Positions 1-8,488 of a DNA stretch of 64,000 nt are shown one piece after another. The notes beneath the pieces are model-generated. The model made no database searches. It was given only the letters and a program-made list of their open reading frames with translations, and was not told the origin of the DNA. The DNA comes from JAOUEA01 sp963734685 (GTDB taxonomy: Bacteria; Actinomycetota; UBA4738; HRBIN12), in contig CAVTIC010000002.1 in assembly GCA_963734685.1 (NCBI GenBank), positions 248,001-312,000 on the forward strand. Direction: 5' to 3'. Position numbers and translations under genes: made by a program. Numbering within the stretch: the first letter of the stretch is position 1; each line of letters starts with the position of its first letter.

Positions 1-2
1 AC

Positions 3-662
3 ACGAAGGTGGCCCGGACGCTGCACGAGGGTCTCGGCACCGCGCTCGAGGATCCCGAGCTCGCCTGGCTCCAGAGCGGCACCCCGGAGTTCGACGCCTA
101 CATCCGCGACCTCGGGTGGGCACAGTCGTACGCACGCGAGAACCGGAGGCTCCTCCTCGTCGGCACGCACCGCGAGGTCGAGGCCGAGCTCGGCCGCGAG
201 ATCGAGGCGACCGACGAGGTGAACTGCCACCACAACTACACGGCGCTCGAGGAGTTCGGGGGACGGCGGCTGTGGATCACGCGCAAAGGTGCGATCCACG
301 CGGGCGTCGGCGAGCGAGGGCTGATCCCCGGCAGCATGGGGCAGCGGTCCTACGTCGTGCACGGCCTGGGCAACGAGGCCTCCTACCGGTCGTGCGCCCA
401 CGGGGCCGGCCGGCGCATGAGCCGCACGAAGGCTCGCAAGACCCTGTCGCTCGAGTCGTTCCAGCACCGGATGGCCGGACGGTCGTGGCAGGCGTCCGAC
501 GCGGTGGCCCTGCTCGACGAGCACCCCGACGCCTACAAGCCCATCGACGTCGTGATGCGCGATCAGGCCGACCTGGTGACGGTGGACCATGAGCTCGAGG
601 GGCTCGCGAACTACAAGGGGGTCGAGGCGATGCGGCGGTCCCGCCGCGAGCGCCGAGCCTGA
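3..662 (+). CDS. rtcB: RNA-splicing ligase RtcB, C-terminal part
   Basis: RtcB joins RNA 3'-phosphate or 2',3'-cyclic phosphate ends to 5'-OH ends using GTP and Mn2+, in RNA repair and tRNA splicing. The frame is open from the left edge, so the N-terminus lies outside the window; the GTG at 9 is only an internal codon. Visible family motifs in order are NCHHNY, TRKGAI, GSMGQRSYVV followed by GNE, the HGAGR...MSR block that carries the guanylated histidine in this family, and the YKPIDVV...DLV end. The tail is short and basic (RRSRRERRA). It converges on the small minus-strand gene that follows, 16 nt away. Confidence 0.93.
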   Translation, partial: TKVARTLHEGLGTALEDPELAWLQSGTPEFDAYIRDLGWAQSYARENRRLLLVGTHREVEAELGREIEATDEVNCHHNYTALEEFGGRRLWITRKGAIHAGVGERGLIPGSMGQRSYVVHGLGNEASYRSCAHGAGRRMSRTKARKTLSLESFQHRMAGRSWQASDAVALLDEHPDAYKPIDVVMRDQADLVTVDHELEGLANYKGVEAMRRSRRERRA

Positions 663-678
663 GCGGGGGGCTGTCGAC

Positions 679-945
679 TCAGCCCTGCGAGTCGTCGACG
701 GCGTCCGCAGGCTCCTCGAAGCTCTCGTCGAGCTCGAAGGCCCCGGAACGCACGGCCTCGACCACGTCGCGTGCCGCGGCCTCGTGCTCGGCGGCCACCC
801 ACAGGTACACGGGTCCCGCGCGGTAGGGACCCTCGCCGTCGCCCTTGACCATCGTGGGGATGCCTTCGGCTTCCAGGCGGCCCCTCATCATCTCTCCCGC
901 CACGGTGTCCGGGGTGGCGAAGACCTTCACGACTCGATCGTCCAT
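679..945 (-). CDS. DUF2007-like small protein
   Basis: An 88-residue cytoplasmic protein. The start VVKVFATPDTVAGEMMRGRL, followed by EAEGIPT and a later V-AAEHEAAARDVV, matches the small DUF2007 'putative signal transducing protein' fold, which reads as one ferredoxin-like alpha/beta unit. The acidic C-terminal tail (ELDESFEEPADAVDD) is common in these proteins. No catalytic motif is visible and the molecular role is unknown. It is transcribed convergently with rtcB and divergently from the arsenic operon, so it does not seem to share a promoter with either. Confidence 0.7.
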   Translation of the reverse strand: MDDRVVKVFATPDTVAGEMMRGRLEAEGIPTMVKGDGEGPYRAGPVYLWVAAEHEAAARDVVEAVRSGAFELDESFEEPADAVDDSQG

Positions 946-985
946 GCGCTCATCCTCCCACGGCGTCGGTGGTGCGCCCGGTCAA

Positions 986-1051
986 GACATTGACGAACGT
1001 CGATGTCCGGGGTTACCCTGGTCCTCAGAGACATCGATGATCGTCGATCAC
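986..1051 (+). promoter_or_regulatory. ars operon promoter with two ArsR-like dyads
   Basis: A 22-bp imperfect palindrome at 986-1007 (core TGACG-AA-CGTC) contains a -35 TTGACG at 990-995. The -10 TACCCT lies at 1014-1019, an 18-bp spacer. A second dyad at 1030-1051 (core ATCGATGATCGTCGAT) sits just downstream, around the expected transcript start. Two dyads straddling the promoter fit repression by the adjacent ArsR. The sites are seen; ArsR binding is inferred. Confidence 0.65.
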
Positions 1052-1093
1052 ATCGCCCCGACGATCGACGACCGACGGACCGGAGGCTCCGAG

Positions 1094-1462
1094 ATGACGG
1101 CGACACCGATCGCGACGATCGAGGCCCCCGCGCAATGCTGCGTGCCGATCGGTGCCTCGGACATGGACGCCGACGACGCCGCCGCGACGGCGGCGCTGTT
1201 CAAGGCGCTGGGCGATCCGCACCGGGTGCGGGTCGTCAACCTGCTGGCCACCGCGCGCGAGGCGGTGTGCGTCTGCGACCTGACCGACTTCCTGGGGCTC
1301 TCGCAGCCCACGGTCAGCCATCACATGAGGAAGCTGGTGGAGGCCGGCGTCCTCGCCAGGGAGCAGCGCGGTGTCTGGGCCTACTACTCGCTTCGACACG
1401 ACGCGATCCGTCGGCTCGGCGAGGTGCTTCGATTCGAGGAAGAGGAAGGGGAAGGATCATGA
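1094..1462 (+). CDS. arsR: ArsR-family arsenic-responsive repressor
   Basis: A 122-residue winged-helix repressor that should leave its operator when As(III) binds. The helix-turn-helix is visible around 62-90 (DLTDFLGLSQPTVSHHMRKL), preceded by the metal-sensing CVCDL segment with Cys59 and Cys61. A further CysCys pair at 15-16 could add a third thiolate ligand. The ATG at 1094 is chosen because GGAGG at 1082-1086 lies 7 nt upstream and the protein then has normal family length; an open frame extends further 5' through the promoter but is not convincing. It overlaps the methyltransferase by 4 nt (ATGA), so the two are co-translated. Confidence 0.92.
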   Translation: MTATPIATIEAPAQCCVPIGASDMDADDAAATAALFKALGDPHRVRVVNLLATAREAVCVCDLTDFLGLSQPTVSHHMRKLVEAGVLAREQRGVWAYYSLRHDAIRRLGEVLRFEEEEGEGS

Positions 1463-2220
1463 ACGAGCTCCGGGACCAGGTGCGGGACCGGTACGCTGCC
1501 GCGGCGAAGGTCGTGGCGACCGGCCGGGCGGCCGACGACAACGGCGCCGACCTCACGAGCTGCAGCGACGGATGCGCTCCCGAGGACGGACTCGGTGTGA
1601 CGCTCTACGACCCGGCGACCCGCGCCGGCCTGCCGGAAGAAGCGGTGCTCGCGAGCATGGGCTGCGGCAACCCCACGATCGTGGCGGAGCTCCGGGAGGG
1701 CGAGACCGTGCTCGACCTCGGCTCCGGCGGCGGCATCGACGTGCTGCTCTCCGCGGCGCGCGTCGGACCGACCGGCAGGGCCTTCGGGCTCGACATGACC
1801 GACGAGATGCTCGAGCTCGCGCGCGAGAACGCGCGGAAGGCCGGCGCCGAGAACGTCGAGTTCCTCCGTGGCTACATCGAGGAGGTGCCGCTGCCAGATG
1901 GCAGCGTCGACGTCGTCATCTCGAACTGCGTGATCAACCTCTCGACCGACAAGCCTCGCGTCGTCGACGAGATGTTCCGGGTGCTGCGGCCGGGCGGGCG
2001 GCTGGGCATCAGCGACGTCGTGTCCGACGACCACCTGAGCCCCGCCGAACGCGCCGAGCGAGGGTCCTACGTGGGCTGCATCGCGGGCGCACTCTCGTTC
2101 GCGGAGTACCGGGCAGAGCTCGTCCGGGCCGGCTTCGTCGACGTCGAGGTCGTGCCGACCCACGAACTGACCGACGGCATCCACGGCGCGATCGTGCGTG
2201 GCGTCAAGCCGGCGTCGTGA
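1459..2220 (+). CDS. arsM: Arsenite S-adenosylmethionine methyltransferase
   Basis: A 253-residue SAM methyltransferase that converts arsenite to methylated, partly volatile arsenicals. The SAM-binding glycine motif VLDLGSGGGIDVLL is at about 84-97. The cysteines expected to bind and reduce As(III) are present: Cys35/Cys39 (SCSDGC), Cys69 (MGCGNP), Cys157 (SNCVINLS) and Cys207 (GCIAGAL). The SNCVINL and GCIAGAL contexts are diagnostic for ArsM against ubiquinone/menaquinone methyltransferases. It is translationally coupled to arsR and followed by arsC, so the locus combines regulation, reduction and methylation. No efflux pump gene (arsB/acr3) is visible here. Confidence 0.93.
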   Translation: MNELRDQVRDRYAAAAKVVATGRAADDNGADLTSCSDGCAPEDGLGVTLYDPATRAGLPEEAVLASMGCGNPTIVAELREGETVLDLGSGGGIDVLLSAARVGPTGRAFGLDMTDEMLELARENARKAGAENVEFLRGYIEEVPLPDGSVDVVISNCVINLSTDKPRVVDEMFRVLRPGGRLGISDVVSDDHLSPAERAERGSYVGCIAGALSFAEYRAELVRAGFVDVEVVPTHELTDGIHGAIVRGVKPAS

Positions 2221-2361
2221 TCCGTCGGAGCGTCGACCCGCGGCTGGCGGGCCCCGCGACTCCCCACGTTCACGTGACGTTCATCCGATCGACACGTCGC
2301 GGCCGCCAGGTGGGCCATATGTTCGCATCGACCGTCTCGGCGGGCGAGAAGCGGAGAGAGC

Positions 2362-2997
2362 ATGGACGAAGGCGCGACGTCGTTGCTGAACGAGATGGAA
2401 TTCGAGCGCACGGTGTCCGCGCTCGCACGGGACTTCGACGGCGTCTTCGGCCGTGAGACGATCGCACGGTTCGTGCGAGAGTCGCTCGATCGATGGCCTG
2501 AGGCCTCGGTCACGGCGCACCTGCAGGTGTTGGCCTATCGCTTCGCCCGGGATCGGCTCCGTGCCCTCGGCGTGGCGGAAGGGAAGATCGTGAAGGACAG
2601 GCCCGAGGTGCTCTTCGTGTGTGTGCACAACGCCGGACGGAGCCAGATGGCGGCCGGGCTGCTCGATCACCACGCGAAGGGCCGGGTGCACGTGCGGTCG
2701 GCCGGTAGCACGCCGGCCGACGAGATCGATCCAGCGGTCGTCGACGTGATGGCCGAGCTCGGCATCGACATCACCAAGGAGTATCCGAAGCCCCTCACCG
2801 ACGAGTTCGTGCGCGCCTCGGACGTCGTGATCACGATGGGGTGCGGCGACGCGTGCCCGGTCTTCCCGGGGAAACGCTACGAGGACTGGGAACTCGATGA
2901 CCCGGCGGGCAAGGGCGTCGAGGCCGTGCGCCCGATCCGCGACGAGATCGATCGGCGTATCCGGGCGCTGCTGGCCGAGCTCGTACCCTCCGAGTAG
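2362..2997 (+). CDS. arsC: Arsenate reductase, LMW-phosphatase type with N-terminal helical domain
   Basis: Reduces arsenate to arsenite. The first 80 residues form a helical domain (FERTVSALARDFDGVFGRE), as found in corynebacterial and mycobacterial ArsC proteins. The low-molecular-weight-phosphatase domain follows, with the CX5R loop CVHNAGRS at Cys87 and a second pair, Cys161/Cys165 (MGCGDACPVFPGKRYEDW). Homologues of this layout use mycothiol and mycoredoxin rather than thioredoxin; that electron donor is inferred here. The ATG at 2362 follows a purine-rich GGAGAGAG. It lies 141 nt after arsM. That gap contains the short palindrome TCACGTGA but no clear -35/-10 pair, so it may read through from the arsR promoter. 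Confidence 0.9.
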   Translation: MDEGATSLLNEMEFERTVSALARDFDGVFGRETIARFVRESLDRWPEASVTAHLQVLAYRFARDRLRALGVAEGKIVKDRPEVLFVCVHNAGRSQMAAGLLDHHAKGRVHVRSAGSTPADEIDPAVVDVMAELGIDITKEYPKPLTDEFVRASDVVITMGCGDACPVFPGKRYEDWELDDPAGKGVEAVRPIRDEIDRRIRALLAELVPSE

Positions 2998-3066
2998 GCC
3001 ACCGGAGTGGGTCGGCCGACCGCGCGACGACGAGCGGAGCCGGTGCGCCGGGGCACGTCCCTGGGG

Positions 3067-3072
3067 TAGCCT
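3067..3072 (+). promoter_or_regulatory. -10 hexamer TAGCCT of glmM, leaderless spacing
   Basis: TAGCCT ends 7 nt before the glmM GTG, with no Shine-Dalgarno between them. The expected transcript start is at or next to the start codon. Confidence 0.5.
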
Positions 3073-3079
3073 TCGCGCC

Positions 3080-4408
3080 GTGACGGAACGGCTGTTCGGC
3101 ACCGACGGTATCCGCGGGCTAGCGGGCACCGAGCTCACCGAGGACCTCGCATATCGCCTCGGGCGAGCTGCCGTGGTCGTGCTCGGGCGTCACGGCGAGG
3201 AGCACCCGACGTTCGTCGTCGGCCGGGATCCGCGAGCGTCGGGAGAGTGGCTCGAGGACGCGCTCGTCGAAGGCATCAGGGAAGCGGGCGGCGATGCCTT
3301 CATCGCCGGCGTCGAGCCCACACCGGCGATCGCGTTCCTCACGACCGACCTGCACGCCTCGAGCGGAGTGGTCATCTCCGCCTCGCACAATCCACCGGAG
3401 TACAACGGCATCAAGTTCTTCGATGCGGGCGGGACGAAGCTGCCCGACGAGGTGGAGGATGAGATCGAGGCGGCGCTCGGCGACCTGGGCGAGACATCGG
3501 TCCGGCCGGGCGACACGAGACCGATCGGCGACGGCCGGGAGCGCTACCTGGCGCACCTGATCGATGCCTCGGAGGCGCGTCTCGATGGTATGCGCGTCGT
3601 CGTCGACTGCGCGAACGGCGCCGCTTCCGAGCTCGCACCCGAGCTGTTGCGTCGGCTCGGGGCGGAGGTGCACGCGATCCACGCCGATCCGGACGGCAAG
3701 AACATCAACGACGGATGCGGCGCGCTCTATCCCGAGGTCGTGGCGCAGGAGGTCGTGCGGCTGGGTGCCGACGCGGGCGTGTCGCACGACGGCGACGCCG
3801 ACCGCGCGCTGTTCGCCGACGAAGCCGGCTCGATCGTGGACGGCGATCAGGTGCTGGCCGCCTGCGCGATCGCGCTCCACGGTCGCGGCGCGTTGGCACG
3901 GAACACCGTCGTGACGACGGTGATGGCGAACCTCGGCTTCCATCATGCGATGCGGGAGGCGGGCATCGACGTGGTCTCGTCGAAGGTGGGCGACCGGTAC
4001 GTCCTCGAGGACATGCTGCGCACCGGCGCGGTGCTCGGCGGGGAGCAGTCGGGCCACGTGATCTTCCGCGATCGGGCGATGACGGGTGACGGGCTGTTGA
4101 CCGCCGTCCGGTTCCTCTCGCTCGCGGCCGCCTCGAGCAGATCGATCCGGGAGCTGGCCTCCGTGATGCACCGGTATCCGCAGCGCATGATCAACGTCGA
4201 GGTGACCGATCGCGGCGCCGCGGACGCCGACGCCGTACGGCGAGCCGTCGCCGAGACCGAGGCTGCCCTCGGGCTCGAAGGGCGGGTGCTGGTGCGTCCC
4301 TCCGGCACGGAACCGCTCGTGCGCGTGATGGTCGAGGCCGAGTCGGAAGCGCTCGCCAGCGAGCACGCCGAGCGCATCGCGGAGGCCGTGCTCGCCGCCT
4401 CCGGCTGA
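3080..4408 (+). CDS. glmM: Phosphoglucosamine mutase
   Basis: A 442-residue enzyme that interconverts glucosamine-6-phosphate and glucosamine-1-phosphate for UDP-GlcNAc and peptidoglycan synthesis. Visible: the N-terminal FGTDGIRG, the active phosphoserine loop VISASHNPPEYNGIKFF, the Mg2+ loop DGDADR, the sugar-specificity loop GGEQSGH and the phosphate-binding RPSGTEPLVRVMVE near the C-terminus. The GTG at 3080 is chosen because MTERLFGTDGIRG is the normal family start; the frame extends upstream but contains nothing recognisable. glmS follows 75 nt later, so two consecutive steps of amino-sugar synthesis are adjacent. No oddities are seen. Confidence 0.97.
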   Translation: MTERLFGTDGIRGLAGTELTEDLAYRLGRAAVVVLGRHGEEHPTFVVGRDPRASGEWLEDALVEGIREAGGDAFIAGVEPTPAIAFLTTDLHASSGVVISASHNPPEYNGIKFFDAGGTKLPDEVEDEIEAALGDLGETSVRPGDTRPIGDGRERYLAHLIDASEARLDGMRVVVDCANGAASELAPELLRRLGAEVHAIHADPDGKNINDGCGALYPEVVAQEVVRLGADAGVSHDGDADRALFADEAGSIVDGDQVLAACAIALHGRGALARNTVVTTVMANLGFHHAMREAGIDVVSSKVGDRYVLEDMLRTGAVLGGEQSGHVIFRDRAMTGDGLLTAVRFLSLAAASSRSIRELASVMHRYPQRMINVEVTDRGAADADAVRRAVAETEAALGLEGRVLVRPSGTEPLVRVMVEAESEALASEHAERIAEAVLAASG

Positions 4409-4468
4409 TCGTCGACGGTCGAGGTTGCACCGCGGCGCCCGCTGCTCGGGGTCGCGCGACACCCCTGC

Positions 4469-4474
4469 TAGGGT
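4469..4474 (+). promoter_or_regulatory. -10 hexamer TAGGGT of glmS, leaderless spacing
   Basis: TAGGGT ends 9 nt before the glmS ATG. No ribosome-binding site and no glmS-ribozyme-like sequence is visible in the 75-nt gap. Confidence 0.45.
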
Positions 4475-4483
4475 GAGGGCCTC

Positions 4484-6316
4484 ATGTGCGGCATCGTGGG
4501 CTACGTGGGGCCCGACGAGGCCCTTCCGATCGTCCTCGAGGGTCTCCGCAGGCTCGAATACCGCGGGTACGACTCTGCCGGTGTCGCCGTGATCGACGGC
4601 GGCCTCGACGTCGTGAAGCGTGCCGGCAAGCTCGGCGAGCTCGAAGCTGCTCTCGAGGCCGAGGGCAACCCGACCGGCACGGTGGGCATGGGGCACACGC
4701 GCTGGGCCACCCACGGGGCGCCCACCGATCGGAACGCCCACCCGCACCTCGACTGCACCGGGCGCGTGGCCGTGATCCACAACGGCATCGTGGAGAACTT
4801 CCAGGCGCTGCGCACGCGCCTCGAGAAGCGCGGGCACGCCCTCGTCTCGGAGACCGACACCGAGGCGGTCGCCCACCTGGTCGAGGAGATGCTCCGCGAG
4901 CCCGGCGTCTCGTTGCCCGAAGCGGTGCGAGCCACCGTCGCGCAGCTGGATGGCGCCTACTCGCTCGTCGTCTGCGCGCTCGACGATCCGGATGTGCTCG
5001 TGGGGGTGAAGGTCTCGTCGCCGCTCGTGGTGGGGGTGGGCGACGGCGAGACGCTGCTCGCCTCCGACATCCCCGCCGTGCTCGACCGAACGACCACCGT
5101 GATACCGCTCGACGAGGGCATGGTCGTCGAGGTACGGCGGGACGGTGCTTCCTTCACCGACCTCGAGGGCCGACCGATGTTCCCGGCGCCGATCACGGTC
5201 GACTGGGACGTCGCGCGAGCCCGCAAAGGCGGGTACGAGACGTTCATGCGCAAGGAGATCGACGAGCAACCCGCCGCGATCCGCGACACGCTCGTCGGGC
5301 GGACGGTGGGCGGCCGGCTGGTGCTCGACGAGTTGCACGTGAGCGACGACGTGCTCCGCGAGGTGAGCAAGGTGTTCGTCGTCGCCTGCGGCACCGCGTT
5401 CCATTCGGGGTTGGTCGCGAAGTACGCGATCGAGCACTGGACGAGGCTGCCGGTCGAGATCGAGATCGCGAGCGAGTTCCGCTACCGCGACCCGGTGCTC
5501 GGTCCCGACACGCTGACGCTGGCCGTCTCGCAATCGGGCGAGACGATCGACACGCTGGAAGCGGCCCGCCACGCCCGACGGCAGGGTTCCCAGGTGATCG
5601 CGGTGACGAACACGGTGGGGTCCTCGCTCGCGCGAGAGGCCGACGGCGTCTTCTACACGCACGCCGGACCCGAGATCGGCGTGGCCGCCACGAAGACGTT
5701 CGCGACCCAGATGGTCTCGCAGTACCTCGTGGCCCTCTACCTCGCGCAGGTCCGGGGCACGATGTTCCCCGAGGAGGTCGCGGAGGTGATGGCCGAGCTC
5801 GACCTGCTGCCGGCCAAGGTCCAGCGCGCGATCGGACTCGACCGGCAGGTGCTCGCCCTCGCGGAGCGCTACCGCGACGCCCGCGACGTGCTCTTCATCG
5901 GGCGGCACACGGGGTACCCCGCCGCGCTCGAGGGGGCCCTGAAGCTGAAGGAGCTCAGCTACGTGCACGCGGAAGGGCACCCCGCCGGCGAGCTGAAGCA
6001 CGGTCCGATCGCCCTGATCGAGGACGGGGTGCCGGTGGTCGCCGTCGCCACGCGGTGCCACGTGTACCCGAAGATGCTCTCGAACATCCAGGAGGTTCGC
6101 GCGCGCGGAGCCCGCGTGATCGCGGTCGCCACCGAGGGCGACACCGAGGTCGCGACGCTCGCCGACCACGTGCTGGAGGTGCCGGTGACCCCCGAGCTGA
6201 TGTCTCCGGTCGTGGTCACCGTGCCCCTGCAGCTGCTCGCCTACCACGTGGCCAGGCTGCGCGGCTGCGACGTCGACCAGCCCCGCAACCTCGCGAAGAG
6301 CGTCACGGTCGAGTGA
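4484..6316 (+). CDS. glmS: Glutamine--fructose-6-phosphate aminotransferase (isomerizing)
   Basis: A 610-residue cytoplasmic enzyme making glucosamine-6-phosphate from fructose-6-phosphate and glutamine, the entry step to UDP-GlcNAc. The N-terminal Ntn amidotransferase half starts MCGIVGYVG, with Cys2 as the nucleophile, and carries GHTRWATHG and NGIVENF. Two SIS sugar-isomerase domains follow: VVACGTAFHSGLVAKY, SQSGETIDTLEA and, in the second, GRHTGYPAALEGALKLKELSY. It ends with the conserved PRNLAKSVTVE. Length and motifs are fully typical. It forms the pathway pair with glmM just upstream. Confidence 0.98.
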   Translation: MCGIVGYVGPDEALPIVLEGLRRLEYRGYDSAGVAVIDGGLDVVKRAGKLGELEAALEAEGNPTGTVGMGHTRWATHGAPTDRNAHPHLDCTGRVAVIHNGIVENFQALRTRLEKRGHALVSETDTEAVAHLVEEMLREPGVSLPEAVRATVAQLDGAYSLVVCALDDPDVLVGVKVSSPLVVGVGDGETLLASDIPAVLDRTTTVIPLDEGMVVEVRRDGASFTDLEGRPMFPAPITVDWDVARARKGGYETFMRKEIDEQPAAIRDTLVGRTVGGRLVLDELHVSDDVLREVSKVFVVACGTAFHSGLVAKYAIEHWTRLPVEIEIASEFRYRDPVLGPDTLTLAVSQSGETIDTLEAARHARRQGSQVIAVTNTVGSSLAREADGVFYTHAGPEIGVAATKTFATQMVSQYLVALYLAQVRGTMFPEEVAEVMAELDLLPAKVQRAIGLDRQVLALAERYRDARDVLFIGRHTGYPAALEGALKLKELSYVHAEGHPAGELKHGPIALIEDGVPVVAVATRCHVYPKMLSNIQEVRARGARVIAVATEGDTEVATLADHVLEVPVTPELMSPVVVTVPLQLLAYHVARLRGCDVDQPRNLAKSVTVE

Positions 6317-6440
6317 TCGGCGGGCACGGAGGAGACGTGACTCCTCGTGCGCGCGTCGTCGGAGGCGCTGACGCACCGCGGCTCGCGATCCGCGCGCTCT
6401 GTCCTCGCCCTCGTTGGTCGCATGGTCCGGGCAGGTCGGA

Positions 6441-6446
6441 TAACCT
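6441..6446 (+). promoter_or_regulatory. -10 hexamer TAACCT before the 33-residue ORF
   Basis: TAACCT ends 6 nt before the ATG at 6453, which is leaderless spacing. It supports the small ORF being expressed. Confidence 0.4.
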
Positions 6447-6452
6447 CGCGGC

Positions 6453-6554
6453 ATGACGATCATCGGCGCAGGAGGGGTCTTCATCGGGATCGTCGTCATC
6501 GGGGGCATCGCGCTCGCGATCGCCGCCGCGGTGGCCCTGATGCGCATGAAGTAG
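6453..6554 (+). CDS. 33-residue single-pass membrane protein
   Basis: Only 33 codons, between glmS and acpS. The product (MTIIGAGGVFIGIVVIGGIA then LAIAAAVALMRMK) is almost entirely one hydrophobic helix with a basic RMK end, so a small inner-membrane protein with its C-terminus inside is likely. A TANNNT hexamer sits 6 nt before the ATG, arguing for a leaderless mRNA rather than chance. No family is recognised. Possible roles include regulation of a larger membrane protein, but nothing in the sequence shows this. It could also be a spurious ORF. Confidence 0.4.
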   Translation: MTIIGAGGVFIGIVVIGGIALAIAAAVALMRMK

Positions 6555-6568
6555 CCCCACCCTGGCTC

Positions 6569-6574
6569 TAAGCT
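6569..6574 (+). promoter_or_regulatory. -10 hexamer TAAGCT of acpS, leaderless spacing
   Basis: TAAGCT ends 6 nt before the acpS GTG with no Shine-Dalgarno between. Confidence 0.45.
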
Positions 6575-6580
6575 TGGCCC

Positions 6581-6955
6581 GTGGAGATCGTCGGGCTCGG
6601 CGTCGACATCTGCGAGATCGCGCGCATGGAGCGGGCCCTCGCTCGCCACCCCACGATGCGCGAACGCGTCTTCACCCCCGCCGAGATCGACTACTGCGAC
6701 TCGAAGGCACGCCCGGCCGAGTCGTACGCAGGTCGCTTCGCCGCCCGCGAAGCCACGATCAAGGCGCTCGGCGGCTACCGGGGGAAGCGGTGGCAGGACA
6801 TCAGCGTCGGGCGAGCGCCGACCGGCGCGCCGTCGATCGTGCTCGAGGGGAACGCGAAGCTGCGGGCCGATGCACTCGGCATCACCCGGGTGCTCGTCAC
6901 GTTCACGCACGAGAAGACCAGTGCGGTCGCGTTCGCGATCGCGGTGCAGGCATGA
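6581..6955 (+). CDS. acpS: Holo-[acyl-carrier-protein] synthase
   Basis: A 124-residue enzyme that transfers 4'-phosphopantetheine from CoA to acyl carrier protein, activating fatty-acid synthesis. Diagnostic motifs: GLGVDICEIARME at the N-terminus with the Mg2+-binding Asp, then RFAAREATIKALG, the A-x-x-E-x-x-x-K signature of the Sfp/AcpS fold. Size is typical for a trimeric AcpS. The GTG start gives VEIVGLGVDI, the expected N-terminus. The stop overlaps the next gene's ATG (ATGA), as it often does before NAD(P)HX repair genes in actinobacteria. Confidence 0.96.
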   Translation: MEIVGLGVDICEIARMERALARHPTMRERVFTPAEIDYCDSKARPAESYAGRFAAREATIKALGGYRGKRWQDISVGRAPTGAPSIVLEGNAKLRADALGITRVLVTFTHEKTSAVAFAIAVQA

Positions 6956-8488
6956 AGCCGGTCCTCACGCCGGCACAGGCGGTGGAGCTCGATCGCGAGA
7001 CCCAAGGCAAGGGCGTCTCGGCCGAGTCGCTGATGGAGCGAGCAGGACGAGCCGTGGCGCGTGCGGCCGCGGAGGTGACCGGCGGCGTCTACGGGCGGCG
7101 AGCGGCAGTGGTGTGCGGGACCGGGAACAACGGGGGCGACGGGCTCGTCGCGGCGCGGCACCTCGCGCGGCGGGGCATGCGGGTCGCCGTGCTGGCCGTG
7201 GAGCCGCTCGACGCCCTCCGAGAGCCGTCGGCGACGAACCTCGCTCGACTCGGGGAACAGCGCCTCGCCGTGCGTGCCTGCTCCGACGGCGCGCTCGAAC
7301 GTGAGCTCGCGCGTGCCGACGTCGCCGTCGACGCGGTCTTCGGCACCGGTTTCCACGGCGAGCCCGGGGGTCGCTGGGCAGCTGCCATCGAGGCGTTGAA
7401 CGCCGCCACCACGCCGGTCGTGGCGGTCGACATCCCCTCGGGCGTCGACGGAACGACGGGCGCCGTCGTCGCCGAGGCCGTGTGGGCCGAGCTCACGGTG
7501 ACGTTCGGGGCCGCGAAGGTCGGGGTGGTGCTGCTCCCGGGCGCCGAGCGCGCCGGCACGGTTCGGGTCGTGGACATCGGTTTCCCCGACGAGCTCGTGC
7601 GAGCCGAGATCGGGTTGGTCGAGCCCGACGACGTCGCGTCCGTGCTGCCGAGGCGCTCGCCCGAGGGACACAAGCGCAGCACCGGCGTGTTGGTCGTGAT
7701 CGCGGGTTCCCGCGCGATGACCGGAGCGCCGGCGCTGATCGCGCGCGCAGCCGGTCGCGTCGGGGCCGGCCTCGTGACCGTGGCCACGCCGCGGGACGCG
7801 CTGCCGGCCGTGCAGTCGCACGAGATGGAGGCGGTGTTCCTGCCCCTGGCACAGACCGACGACGGCACCGTGGCGATCGATGCCCTCGATCCGCTCCTCG
7901 ACGCCCTCGGGCGCGCGGACGCGGTCGCGGTCGGTCCGGGTCTGACCACGAACGACGAGACGGGGCGGCTCGTTCGCGACCTGGTGCGCCTGAGCCCGGT
8001 GCCGGTCGTGCTCGACGCCGACGGACTGAACGCGTTCGCGGGTGACGCGAGCGCCCTGCGCGAGCGCTCGGGAGCCACGGTGCTGACCCCGCACGACGGG
8101 GAGCACGCGCGGCTTGATGCAGGAAGACGCGCACGCGATCTCGTCGGATCGCGTGGGAGCCGTCCGGCGGCTGGCGTCGGTCACCGGCGCGGTGGCGCTG
8201 CTGAAGGGCTCTCGCACCCTGATCTCCCCGCCCGAGGGCGTGATCCGCGTGAACCCGACCGGCAGCGCCGTGCTGGCGACGGCCGGCTCGGGCGACGTGC
8301 TCACGGGCGTGATCGGCGGCTTGCTCGCCCGAGGCCTCGATCCGCTCGACGCCGCCACCGCGGGCGCGTACGTGCACGGTCTCGCTGGCCTCTGCGCGGG
8401 GCGGAGTCTGGGCGAAGGCACGCTCGCGGGGGACGTGGCCGAACGGCTCCCGGAGGCGATCCGACTGGTCGGGGTGCAGGCGACATGA
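6952..8488 (+). CDS. nnr: Bifunctional NAD(P)HX epimerase/dehydratase, one frameshift
   Basis: Repairs hydrated NAD(P)H: an N-terminal epimerase (residues about 1-215, with GTGNNGGDGLVAARHLA and VAVDIPSGVDG) and a C-terminal ADP-dependent dehydratase (EGHKRSTGVLVVIAGS, VLDADGLNAF, then VLATAGSGDVLTGVIGGLLA). The frame breaks at about 8113-8116: the first frame reads LTPHDGEHARL, and the family continuation MQEDAHAISSDRVGAVRR is one base out. Removing one T from CTTG restores a normal protein. This is either a real frameshift mutation or a single-base sequence error; most neighbouring genes are intact, which favours error. The stop overlaps alr by ATGA. Confidence 0.9.

Noticed and set aside
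4409..4483. glmS ribozyme or riboswitch upstream of glmS
   Set aside because: The gap is only 75 nt, contains a leaderless-type -10 and lacks any pseudoknot-like structure.
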